This document shows positions 33,865 through 45,210 of a stretch of 64,000 bases of DNA, piece by piece (position 1 is the first letter of the stretch; every line of letters begins with the position of its first letter). The stretch is from Chamaecrista fasciculata (Eukaryota > Streptophyta > Magnoliopsida > Fabales > Fabaceae). The stretch spans positions 13,089 through 77,088 of the forward strand of contig QANZ01033420.1 in assembly GCA_003254925.1 (NCBI GenBank), written 5' to 3'. Position numbers and translations under genes: made by a program. The notes beneath the pieces are model-generated. The model was not told where the DNA came from. It saw nothing but the letters and a program-made list of their open reading frames with translations, and did not search any database.

Positions 33865-34095
33865 ATGGTAAAGCAAGTGATGAAAGGCATTTATGAAGAG
33901 GAAGCACCAGCAATTCTGATAAATCCTAAGAGATATTCTCACGATAATTTCTCAAAGTTGGAGCCAATCATTGAAGAAAGATTTGACAAATTTGAGGTTG
34001 TTTTGCCAAAGAGGCTTTTTTTTGTTCTTCCTTTGCTTTTGTCTTTTGTCTCCTATTGCTTCTTGTTGTCTACCCCCAACATTTCTCATCAATAA
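33865..34095 (+). CDS. Orphan small tail-anchored-like protein (76 aa), copy 1
   Basis: An ATG-started frame of 76 codons with an acidic and then basic N-terminal half (EEEAPAI, KRYSHDNFSKLEPIIEERFD, VVLPKR). A hydrophobic C-terminal segment follows at residues 51-69 (LFFVLPLLLSFVSYCFLL), with a seven-residue tail. That layout would suit a tail-anchored membrane protein. A TATA box lies about 110 bp upstream with a plausible 5' UTR. A second copy 2.4 kb downstream conserves the C-terminal 40 residues and the promoter. I do not recognise the family. Expression is unproven, but the promoter, ATG and conserved frame argue for a real gene. Confidence 0.5.
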   Translation: MVKQVMKGIYEEEAPAILINPKRYSHDNFSKLEPIIEERFDKFEVVLPKRLFFVLPLLLSFVSYCFLLSTPNISHQ

Positions 34096-36096
34096 TAATG
34101 CTGATGAGTACTGTATATGTATGTTCAAATATTTTAATGGAGAATATACATACATTATTGCAAATCAGAAGAAGCTTTACATGCATTCATCATGCATGCA
34201 AATATGGCCTTCAATATAATTAGGGTTTTTGATCTTCAATATAATTAGAAACAGCTTTGAAATTTATTGACTAATAAGACATGTAAGAAATCTATAGCTT
34301 TCACTTAAAGAGATATATTTTTGAACTTTTAGGAGAGATCTTGGCATATTTTCAAGATAAAGAAAAGGTTTAGATATAAAAATAATTTTTATATTTAAAC
34401 ACTAATATAAACATATTGTTGCTAAAAGAGAAAAAGGCAATGAAGCATATTGTTGCTAAAGAATAGAAACATATAGCAGCGGTTTGTGAACCACTACAGA
34501 AAAGATTTTTTTTTTTCTTTTTTAATAAACGATGGTACCTCTGATATCTGCAGTTAATGCAGAATGCTGAAGCTATCTAGCTATATTCATTTTTTTAAAA
34601 AAAAAAAAGAGTTAGCCTAATCAAATCTTTTCGTTTTGTTTTTGTCAACATTTTGTCATTTTCTTAAAAGAGACCATATATATGAGCTTATCCTTTGTTT
34701 CGATGGCGTAAGGATATATTCACAGGGGATAAGTTGTATATATATCCATGCAAATTAATTTAAACCTATCATATATATATAAGAAAACATCAATTATATA
34801 CTTTTTTTTCTTTTTTTGGCCAAACCAACATCAATTATACTTGTTTATGGATGGATGTAATATATATATATGGATATACATATAGTCATATATATACATA
34901 TGCCTTCTAATAAACGGGTAAATTAGTTACTTTTTTTTTTGGTGCGAATCCTTTCATTCAATTTTTAATTTGACACTCACAATTAAATCTTTGAGATTGG
35001 ATCTTTTATATTTTTATACCTGTTGTATTTTTTTTGTGAATTTAAAGAGAGAAAGATATACATTCTATATATATGCATTATTTCATGATAATATGATATC
35101 TACGCTTTCTCTTCTTGATCTTTTTTTTTCTTTTTAAATTTACAAGAAATTGAAAGAATAAAAATATAGATGATCCAATTTCTAAACTTTCACAGCTTTG
35201 AGTGAGTGAACAGTAATAATGCACGAACACCTTATCAGAATTATCAAAGATTGAGAAGATAAGTCAAAATGATAAGTACATGACGCAATTATATATTCTT
35301 ATTACATTGTAGGAAAGTACTATAGGAGGTGATGTATATATAGGAGATATATATAATGAACATATGGGGTGGAGTCCAGGAAAAATTGCTGAAATGTTTT
35401 AAAATTATATATGACCTATATATAAATGTATTATTCTAAAATTTTTTAGTCTTAAAACTATTTTTTTTTTGTTCTAAAATGATCATCAAATTACCACCTT
35501 TGTTCCATGCACCATTAAGTCCTAAGATGAATTCCATCAAATTTTAAAAGCAAGCTATTTTGGTCAAAGCCTCATTTTGGTCTTCAAATTAAACTATAAC
35601 TTCAATTTTATTTTGATCCTCAAACTTTCACATTTATTTTATTTTAGTCTTCAAAGAAACTACATAGCATCCAAAACCTGTTGGTTCCATCGTCCCTATC
35701 ATATCATTAAACAAATTAGTTTGTAGCCAAAAGTGGTGAGTCCTAGGTTGACTCATGACTGGTATTGCCAAGTTGACAAGTATATACCTTTTTTTAATGA
35801 AAAAATTTAGGTAAGGTTTCTTATATGTTTGCTATAACTATAAAGTTTCTCCAATTAAAAGTTGATTTACATCCTTTCTCTTACATGATTGGTCATGCAA
35901 AAATGTGTGTTTAATATTCTTTCTCTATCATAATTGATCATGTATCAAATTTTTGCCACATATCAAATGTTTATTGAAGAACATTATAACAACATATAAG
36001 AAACTTTACCTAAGTCTTTACCCAAGACAATTGTTATTTCTTTCCCAACCAAATCAACTGTCTTTTGTTTTTCTTTCAATAGCTTACTCACCCAAT
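34096..36096. other. Intergenic between the orphan-gene copies
   Basis: AT-rich with many TATATA runs and decayed 'TTTTGGTC.TCAAA' repeats near 35450-35660. No coding signal. Confidence 0.5.
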
Positions 36097-36105
36097 CTAT
36101 AAATA
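36097..36105 (+). promoter_or_regulatory. TATA box of orphan-gene copy 2
   Basis: CTATAAATA, in the same context (CTCACCCAATC) as the box of copy 1, 190 bp before the copy-2 ATG. Confidence 0.5.
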
Positions 36106-36286
36106 CATTTCTCCATTTGCATTTTCTCTCCAACATACCTTCTGATTGCAATTTCAAAGTTCTGAAGCAAACAAAACTGTGTGTTGAAACCCAATTATTT
36201 AACTCTAAACCTCATTATCGAGGATAAAAAAATAATAATCCAAACGCTCGCTCCCTTCACAAATCAAGAATTCAATTTCAAAGAAG

Positions 36287-36468
36287 ATGGTGAAGCAAGT
36301 AAGAGGCATTTAAGCCCTCAAAGATGCTCTCACAATTTTTCAAAGTTGGAGCCAATCATTGAAGAGGGATATGAGAAAATTGAGGTTGTTTTGCCAAAGA
36401 GGATTATGTTTCTTCTTCCTGTGATTTTGTCTTTTGTTTCCTACTTCTTGTTATATATACATATGTAG
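36287..36468 (+). pseudogene. Orphan small gene, copy 2 (broken or re-started)
   Basis: The ATG (36287, ATGGTGAAGCAAGTAAGAGG) matches copy 1, but its frame stops after eight codons. Relative to copy 1 about 36-37 bases are missing, which shifts the frame. The downstream frame still reads SHNFSKLEPIIEEGYEKIEV, then LPKR and LLPVILSFVSYFLL, ending at 36468. That frame is open back to 36181 but contains no ATG. Either copy 2 is a recent pseudogene, or the conserved part uses another start or an unseen splice. Confidence 0.5.
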
Positions 36469-38040
36469 TGCTTCATATATCCAAAATCATGGACGTTTCA
36501 AACAATTATGTCTCTTTGAATCGCATAGATTATTTGAAGTTTTAATTAGGGGCTAAACTGAGTATACAAAAAAAGTTAGGAGCTAAACTTAGATAAAGTT
36601 CTTTATATTTTTACTATAAGATTTCATATTACACGTCACAAAAATTTTGTGCATGATCAAAACACATAATTTTGCATGACCAATCATAAAAGAAATAGAA
36701 TGTAAATCAAGCTTATGATTGACAAAACTTTATAGTAAAAATATAAGGAATCTTATTTAAATTTTTTTGCTTAATTAGACTGACCGATGCGAAAGTAGTT
36801 CCAAAATGCAAGTTTAGCTCAAAGTAAAGGAGAAATTACGTGGAACTTCCCTAAACTATAGTCTAATTAAAATTTGACTTGAAATTGTAACATTTAATTT
36901 TATTTCCTTAAATTATCATAAATAGTGAAAATATTATATGTTCACTTAAAATTATAACACTACAAATTAAAGAAAACAAGCAATGGTTGATTAAACTAAT
37001 TCATCAAAGTTTGATAAAAAAGGAAAAAAAAAAGTCTTTAAAGGGTTACAAATTTGTCAAAAGGCTGTAAATAGGGAACTCATGCAGATATGGGTTAACA
37101 AATTTGCAAAGTATGTAGCAAATGGTTGCAATATACATCACCACAAACATTTATCTATTTCCAATGTGCTTTTACTTTTGCATTACCATGTACAATTAAA
37201 TACAATAGCTATCGTAGCAAAAATACCTAATCAATTTAATTGAGTCTCACAAAAAGAGAAAATTGAAAAAAAAAAAAGGTATTACTAATCCATCCGTATG
37301 ATGTCAATTTTAAATGCATTATTTGCTCCAAGATGAGTAACTTGTTTCCCCATAAGGCCTGCAAACAGACAAATACATTCAAGATTATACACACATTGTA
37401 TTTTTCTTTTCCCTTCTTGTCATATATCATACAGACTTCACTGTTAGAAGAGTACTATCTTCTTTCTCTATTTGGTTATACTATAGGAATCCCAAATTGG
37501 CTGCATCGCAACCAAAACAACTTTAATTCTCTAGTAAATAGATGTATCTAACACGAGCTTTTATCGATGCTTTCCAAAGTATCCTCTCATTTTCCTTTAT
37601 TCTTTTATTCTTTAGAGAACAACTATATAAGGTTATAATAATTTTGAATTTTAGGTATAATACAAATTAAATTATTCTAAGGTAAGTTGAGGAAAAAGAA
37701 AATGACAACTTGAGAAAAGTTTGGATATTTCCTATCACTTTCCCTCATAAAAACATATAATGTGGAATAACTTCTCTAAAGATCCAAGTAAATGCTGCAA
37801 AACTATAAAATGTACTCACATTTCATCGAAGAACTTAATAACCAACAGTTTAAAAAAACTGCACATATGTTTTGTCCCAAAAGACAGTAGCATAAAGAAT
37901 GTTTCAGGCAATGATATGAGAAATTCTGAGCAAATGATAGGCAGATATAGGGTATCTCAGCATAAACTCAGATAGTTAAAAATTCAATTTTGCAGCTAAG
38001 TTTTAAAAATTCACAAACTACACCAGATTTCTGGGTATAA
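36469..38040. other. Intergenic, no gene seen
   Basis: AT-rich. I looked here for the final ALIS exon (a YGDTSYLSWN-type end) and did not find it. Confidence 0.45.
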
Positions 38041-38047
38041 TAATTAC

Positions 38048-41000
38048 CTGGGGTTTTTCACATGAAGCAACAAGAAGATGATGGAGATCAATATACAAAA
38101 GGAGCCAACAAATATATTTGCAAGTCCAAGAAAGTCATTCTTTCCACCCAACCAACTTGAAGTTGACAGAACAAGCTTCTTTTTTCCACCAAAACTGTAT
38201 GTGTTATAGTTGGTCATTACACGGACTACTATAACATCACCGACATCAAGATCCTCATCGATTTTACCATACAATTTCAGGAAGCTAGGTAGAGCAGCAG
38301 TGCGCATCCATACCAAAAGATCTTCTTGATCACTAAGCTGACATATGCAAATCAGAGGCAGAGAGAAGCAGAAAAACACAATGGGAACTCTCATTAGAAT
38401 CAATTGTAATAAGGAAATATAAGTCTTACACAGTTAGATTACAATAAAACTATACAATGTTTCACTTATGAGCTTAAGCTTTTAAGTTGAATCAATCTTT
38501 GACATTACATAACAGCTTCTATGACGTCTGGCAAAAAAAGCAAAAAGAAAAAGCTTCTATCACCAAATGGTCAAGAGTTTGATTCCTGCCACTTTCCATT
38601 CGTCCTAACTAAAATTAAATCTCAGCAGTCAGCACAAAGTAGAGTAAGCATAATAAGCTTTTGACTTAAATTGGTCCTTGACAAAGATATTTGTCCCATA
38701 CTTTATCTCTTCCACCCAATCCCCTAAAAAAAAAAAATCTGCATATGATGCATATAGAAAGTTTCAACTCTAGTTCAACTTATCCGCACATGAATATCTC
38801 AATGCAATGCATGATTGTGGTGACTATTCAGGGAAGCCTATCAAATAAATGAACATATGGCAAAGGCATTGCAAATGAAGTCACTGCATAAAGTTATTAT
38901 TATAAATCAAAACTAGGTAATACTATAATCAAGAAGAAAGGACCACAAGGAAAAAAAAATACATATTGTTCAAGCGGATTAGAACTTACTGGGACATGAG
39001 GATCCAGTTATCCACCACCAATTAAGGTCCCATTTTGAAAATTATATGGGTAAACCTGCTTCCCAAATTTGTGATCCCGATCACTCTGCCATGCAATGTT
39101 CTTCCCGTTGACCTTCAATTCTGATGGCCCACGACTAAATCTATATGTATCATTGAACAAACTCCATGCAATCAACCCACAAGGTACTATTGGTTGACCA
39201 TCAGAAAATTGTACAGGTTTACAAGAACTGGTCTCATTGTAGTCAAGTCCATGTAAGAGCTGCTGATCGCTTCTACTTTTGACATACCTGAACAAATTCA
39301 GAGGACTTCAATGACCAGAAGAGGAATGCAGTTCAAAGATAATATGTAAAAAGGGCCAACATCAAGCTTAGCTCTATTAAATATACTCATAAGTTTTTAA
39401 AATGTCAATGTCAAGGAGAAAGTTATGATACACAGATCTTTGTAAATGAATAGAAATGAATTTGAAAGAGACAAAACAGTAGGATAAAAGGCACTATTGA
39501 GAAATGGATTCATTAAAAGAATATAAAAGAATCCTACCGTCGGTGGTTTTGGTAATAGTTATCAAGCTGATAATAGATGTAAATTGGAGCTTTCATTGGT
39601 TTAAGTACCTATAGACAAGTCATACACACAGAATTAAGGGAGGGTAAGCAGAGTCAACTCTATCAGTAGTTCAATACCCAATCCAAAACTCATACTATTG
39701 AACAAGGGGGAAATAGCAAGCAAAGAAAAAAATTAAAAGTGTAAAAGCAGAAGAAAAGTAGGAAAGAAAATATCGGAGAGTAAGATGTCATACTAAGCAA
39801 CGACATGAGCCACCCATTTATGACCATAAGGTTGTTAGAGAAAAAAAGATATATGTCAAAGGCTTAAATCTATTCTTGGGCCTTCTTATAGTTTTAGCTT
39901 TGGGATGTGATGGTCCTCACTCCTCAACATGGTATTAGGACTTTCATGTATTAGCAAGCATCCTTTTCTCTTTGTTTACAAGGGTAGAAAATACCTAACC
40001 AGCTAAAACACCAAGAGGCAAACTCAGGGACGTCAAAAAACACAAACTAGTTTTTCATAACTATCAAAGTTTTGACTTCTTCAAAAGGAACAGTTGCAGC
40101 AATACCCCATAGGAACGTATGATAAAGGCTAACTACTACCTACAGATTTATTTGTGTTTTCACTGTTGACTTCGTCCCTTTTAAGCAAAAGTTAGTCTAA
40201 TATAGCAAACAACACAAGCTTAGTCAAATGAGTACTTAAAATGCGTGAAATGCCTGATAGTATGAATCTTGAAGGCATTTCTCAACTTGAATTAGAGAAG
40301 TTTCAGAGGTTTCCATGGTCCAAGTTTCATATTCAAGGATTTCATAGCTGTCCGAGTACTAATAATTCAGTTTTTCCCCCATTCAAGTGATGTTTGCTAA
40401 GGTAACATCCTAATTTTCCAAGTATGACAGTGGAGTATGAACATGAAAAAATTAAGATAATCATGTTTTATATGTCATAGCTAATATGTTATTCTTCATT
40501 TTTAATTTGTTTCATTCCCAAATGCCTTATAAACAGGTTTCAAAATACTTGGTTATTCAAATATCCACTAAGTAAACAGCACCTCTTCATTACATGCTAT
40601 TCTCAATGTGGCAGCCTTCCACCCCTAATGCAGTGTTCCCCAAAAACAACATCTAACTACTCTCAGGCATCACTCAAAATGCCATAAAATCCAACTAAAG
40701 ACAAAAAAAAAAAAATAGGTCTCCTAAAAGTACGCTGGGGTGTTCCCTAAAAGCAAGATCTTACAGCTATAAAGCACAATGGGGTATATTACTCATCTCC
40801 ATCTCAGGTCAAGTATGCTATAAAGGGCAATGGGGTGTTCCCTAAAAGAAAGATCTTACAGCTCTATGTGCTCTCAGGAATCACACAACATGCCATAAAG
40901 CCCAACTAAAGACACAGAAACTATGTCTCCTAAAAATCTGAGAATTAATCTTGAAAATTTCAAGCAAGTATTGATATCACTCATCTCCATCTCAGTTCAA

Positions 41001-42673
41001 GTAAGCCATATTTTAGTTTGAATCTGCAGAAAAACTACATATTGAAATTTGAAAGCAAATTTACTTGGTACTTCAAATCTTGTGAACTGATCACTAAATT
41101 AAAGTCCCAAAAAAGAAACTCTTACCTTTATGAACCGTGAACAATTTTTGGAGATTGAGTCATCTTTAATATATGCAACCTTGTTACTTCTAAATTCTTC
41201 AGGTATGCACTCAATGTCATACCTATCCACAAGTTCAACAACCTACAAATTCATAGGTCAAAAGTATATTGCAGTAAGAATATGATTTTGAGAAGAGAAA
41301 GGAAAAGCATTCACTGCAAAATATTACAAAGAAAGTAGAAATGAATTTTACACTATTAGAGGCACGAAGAGTAACAAGCCCAACAGGAATGAAAATAAAA
41401 CCCATCAGCAGAAATGTAGCAATGACCTGCATTGAACATGATTGAGATTTAGCATGTCATTATGATGAAATAAAGCATCACTGAATATTTAAATACTGTC
41501 AAAGAACTAACTGCTGCCGGTGTAAGGACAGGTTTACATGCTGGAAGGTTTTGCTGTGTAAACTCATAGAATGCTGCAACCACCCGCAAAGACATTAAGT
41601 AAAGATTATATAAGAAAAGAAAAAGGTTAATTTTTTTTTTTTAAAAAAAAGTTGTTCATACTCAAGAGACTTATTTATAGCAGAAATATCTAAAATGCAG
41701 TTAAACGCAAAACAATGAACAAAACTGACTTCCTAGTCCAAGTAAGAAATCAAATCTGCACTAATTTGATTCATCCTCCAAGTCAGAGTCAATTTTTAAC
41801 GAAATGAAAACGTATATGCACAGAAACAGGACGCACCATCAGCTCCTCCTAATATATTGCAACCAAACAAGAACAAGTACAATTTTTTTCAGTCTATCAA
41901 TCTTCAAAACAAAATAAGGAAAATGGTGATATTTATTATTTCAGAGAAAGTAAACATAAAAGTTCAAAGTTTTCTGCATTGGTTTCCCAATTCATGATGT
42001 ACTGGGCCATTATAAAAGAAAATAAATAAATAAACCTCAGATGTTAGGCAGCAGCATGACCAGAATAATATCTTAACATTTCTTTTTGGAAATGACTATA
42101 ATACTGAGAATTAAAGCATATACACAACCAACATAATTACTCCACCACATCTTTTGCAACTATATTTTTCCAAGAGCAACAAAGCATAAAAAATAAGCAA
42201 GTCTAAATGAATTGATGAAGCAGAAGACCTAAAACAAAAATGAAACAACCTTCTTTCCAACTTCTGATAACTACTATTCAAGGTTTTAATCCTAATTTAA
42301 AACAATTTACAATTCTATTCTTGACATAGCTTAGGAAAATCATTCCACAGCATCATGAAATGATACAAAGAAACTTCCCACAATCTGAAATGTCCAGATG
42401 ATGATCCAATAAATATCCAATCTACTACAGATCATATTCAATAGAAAAAGTGGCATTTTCTCATTTTAATATGGTTGCAGCATATGACATGAACAAAAAA
42501 GCATCTACTAGAAAAGCTATTGTTGAGCCTAATAAAATAACAGAAATTGTTGAAAAACAAAAAAGGAAGACAGTGAATAACACACCACTTTGCCCTCTTG
42601 AACGTATTAAAATTTGTTTGGTAGCCTGGGCTCCTATGGCAACTGTAGAGGAACTTCCTCCATCAATTTCCAT
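38048..42673 (-). pseudogene. ALIS (CDC50/LEM3) flippase subunit gene, apparently decaying
   Basis: Seven coding exons on the minus strand: 42586-42673, 41515-41573, 41352-41426, 41126-41242, 39538-39608, 38990-39287, 38048-38337; phases agree throughout. The protein starts MEIDGGSSST and has FTQQNLPACKPVLTP, a first membrane helix (VIATFLLMGFIFIPVGLVTL), VDRYDIECIPEEFRSNKVAY, KAPIYIYYQLDNYYQNHRRY, QPIVPCGLIAWSLFNDTY, LSDQEDLLVWMRTAALPSF, TSSWLGGKNDFLG and a second helix. These are landmarks of ALA-interacting subunits, the beta subunits of P4-ATPase lipid flippases. Three defects: a TAA stop at codon 230 (39008-39010) between IGGG and LDPHVP, exon 2 lacks a GT donor (a GC donor would keep phase), and no final exon follows NPR. 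The product closely resembles ALIS5-type proteins. The stop could be a sequencing error. Confidence 0.85.
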
Positions 42674-43256
42674 CTTCACTACCTCCCTTTATAAAAAGAT
42701 GCCACTCAAAAAGTTAATGAATCCATCTGCTACAGCACTCGGATTCTTCCAGCACTGCATTGAAGGTCAAATAGAAACCAATTCTTATTCTCATCTTAAA
42801 CTGCAATGCAGCTAAGACTGCAACTTCAAATGCCTTACAAGGTTAAACAAGAACCAACATAAGAAATGGAAAAAAAATTGAATATGGCATAATTTTACAT
42901 GCAATGTAACTTAATTCTGAATGATAAAAGATTTTCCTTTGACCAGGTCAGTTCATCATCCTAGGAGGAAAAACAAAACCTTAACAGTTGACTGACTCTA
43001 TACTTTGAGGAGACCACATTCCCAGAATAAGTGATCTCCACTCTCAATCATATATAAAAACAACGCACAAACCACATATCCAACGGAAATCTTAAGATTT
43101 AAGCACACAAATTTCAACCCAAAAAGCAAACTAATACTCGAACTAAATCGTCATCAATCTAAAAGTTTAAAAAAAAAACATATCGTACGTGAGAATGATT
43201 TCAACCTTGAATCTTGATGTTCGAAATCTTGTGAGGAACCAGAAACAATAGATTAC

Positions 43257-43450
43257 CTGGAAATTTGAGCTGATCTGAGGGTTGAAGAAAATAGAAGGTG
43301 AATTTGAAGTTGTAGAGAGAGATTCGTAAGTGAAATTAGAAGGAAGAGATTGCTTAGAAGGAGAAATTTTGGAATCAGTGAGTTTCTATTATTCTTCGCT
43401 TGCAGAGCGGGAAGCGATCACTGGCGACGAAGAATCCCAAAGATTTGGGT
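43257..43450 (-). other. 5' untranslated exon of the ALIS gene
   Basis: Minus-strand sequence ending CAAATTTCCAG|GTAATC has a clean donor and CT-rich composition. It lies 0.6 kb upstream of the ATG exon. The F1 foldback MITE begins about 60 bp further upstream. Confidence 0.5.
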
Positions 43451-43512
43451 TTGAGACATTGATCTATGTAAGAAACTCTCACAATTATTACTATTTAGTA
43501 TGCCTTTTTTAG

Positions 43513-43860
43513 CAAAAACACCTTTTTAGTCCCTAAACTTTATGCCAATTATCAATTTCGTCCCTAATATTTTTCATTTTGGTCAATTTTATTTTTTGAT
43601 TAACTCCTTTCAATAAATTAACGATAGATTTCATCCTATCTTGAGATCTGAGTTAGGATTTGCGTTTCATTAAATATCAATTTACATTACAAGTAATTAA
43701 TCATATAGATTATATCATTAATGCTAGACTAAAGTAAGAACAAATGATAAAATTGATTAAAATGTGAAGCATCGGGAACAAAAATTAACCGTAAAAAAAG
43801 ATTGAGGATGAAATTAACAATTGGTGTAAAATTTGGAGCCCAAAAGAATACTTTTGCCTA
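43513..43860. mobile_element. Foldback MITE F1 in the ALIS promoter region
   Basis: Arms TTAGTCCCTAAACTTTATGC and the inverse ...GGTGTAAAATTTGGAG; centre with ATTAACGATAGATTTCATCC. Ends GCAAAAACACC / ATACTTTTGCC. Confidence 0.7.
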
Positions 43861-44104
43861 TTTTCTATTACATTAGGTAACAAATGCTAATATTTTATTT
43901 CTTTACACAAATAAACAATGAAGAAAGCAATCAATGAATGAATAAGTAAAATTTTTGCAAGTAATTTAGAGTACTAGTTTCCTTTTTCTAACTTATTAAA
44001 GGTTTTGTAAATTTCTTTTCGAATTAATTTAAAAGTATAAAATAGAATAATAATTTTTGTAAAGTGGTTTTAAAGAAATAGAAAGAAAAAAATATATGGA
44101 AAAC

Positions 44105-44450
44105 ATGTATTTTTAGTCTTTAAATTTTATATCAATTTGTAATTTCATTCTCAAAATTTCACATTTTAAGGACAGATTTTATGTGAATATATTTTTAAGT
44201 GACATATTTGACAGTAAACCTAAATTTTTGATACAAATGACAATAAATTCAAGAAGTATAGATAAATTATTAGAGTCTGTTAAGTTAATGAAGTTTTAAG
44301 TTTTAACAAAGAATAAAATCAATCCAAATTTAAAACTTTAAAAAAATTGACAATAAATAAAGTGAAGGATGTTTGTTAAAAAAAAAGTTAAGGATGAAAC
44401 TGAAAATTAATAAAAAATTTAGAGGCAAAAAGTTATGTTTTCACCCCAAT
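44105..44450. mobile_element. Diverged F1-like foldback MITE
   Basis: TTTAGTCTTTAAATTTTATATC at the left is inverse to ATTAATAAAAAATTTAGAGGC at the right. It is weaker than the copy at 43513. Confidence 0.5.
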
Positions 44451-44758
44451 ATATTGTTTGGTGAATTTATAAAATCACATCTTAATATTGTTAGTTTAGT
44501 GAGGAAGTTAACAACAACTTTTTTGTTTTTGTTCTTTTGGTAGGATACTTTTTTGTTTTTAGTTAAAATGTCAATTGCTTAAATAATTCGTATTGGAAGT
44601 TTGCTTTTGTTTGTAATAAATTTATAAGAGAGATTAATAAGAAGATGATAATAGAAAAATAAATTAAATTGTAAAGAGAGAGGGTACAACTAACATTTTC
44701 TCCGGTACTTAATAGAAGAATGTGATAGGCTAAATAATGCTCTCACACAAGAAAGATA

Positions 44759-45210
44759 CAGGCTCCGTTTGGTACCCATGAAATGGGTTTTACAATGTAA
44801 AAAGACCCGGATTCCAAGATTTTCATGTGTTTGGTATGGTAATTTGAGCTATGTAAAGTGAATTACAATGTAAAGGGCTTTACATTACATAGGTCATTTT
44901 TCTTTACTTCACATTTCTGATGTAATCCAAGTCTACCTAGGGAATTATGGTAGAATTCCTAATTTGCCCCTCTCACTCCCATCCCATCTCCTCCCCCAAA
45001 TGGTGAACGGCGGCGGCAGCGGTGTACGGCGGCGCCGACCACCGTGGACGGCGACGACGACCACCGTGGACGGCAGTGGTAGGCGGTAGCGGTCCGGTGG
45101 TGGTTGTGGGAAGGGCATTTTTGTCATTTTTTTCTATATCTATTTTACTTTCCCTCCCATACATTTTTATACCAAACACTTTTAATTTTTACCTACTTTA
45201 CATTCCCCCG
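44759..45210. mobile_element. hAT-like element remnant (CAGGCTCCGTTTGGTA end)
   Basis: Left end CAGGCTCCGTTTGGTACC is a typical hAT terminus. The interior repeats TTTGGTATGG and, near 45170, TACCAAACAC in inverse form. A GC-rich CGGCGGCGGC stretch lies at 45007-45090. The right terminus is not preserved. Confidence 0.4.

Noticed and set aside
42450-42815. 121-codon plus-strand frame
   Set aside because: Antisense to ALIS exon 1 and its surroundings; the minus strand carries the recognisable protein.
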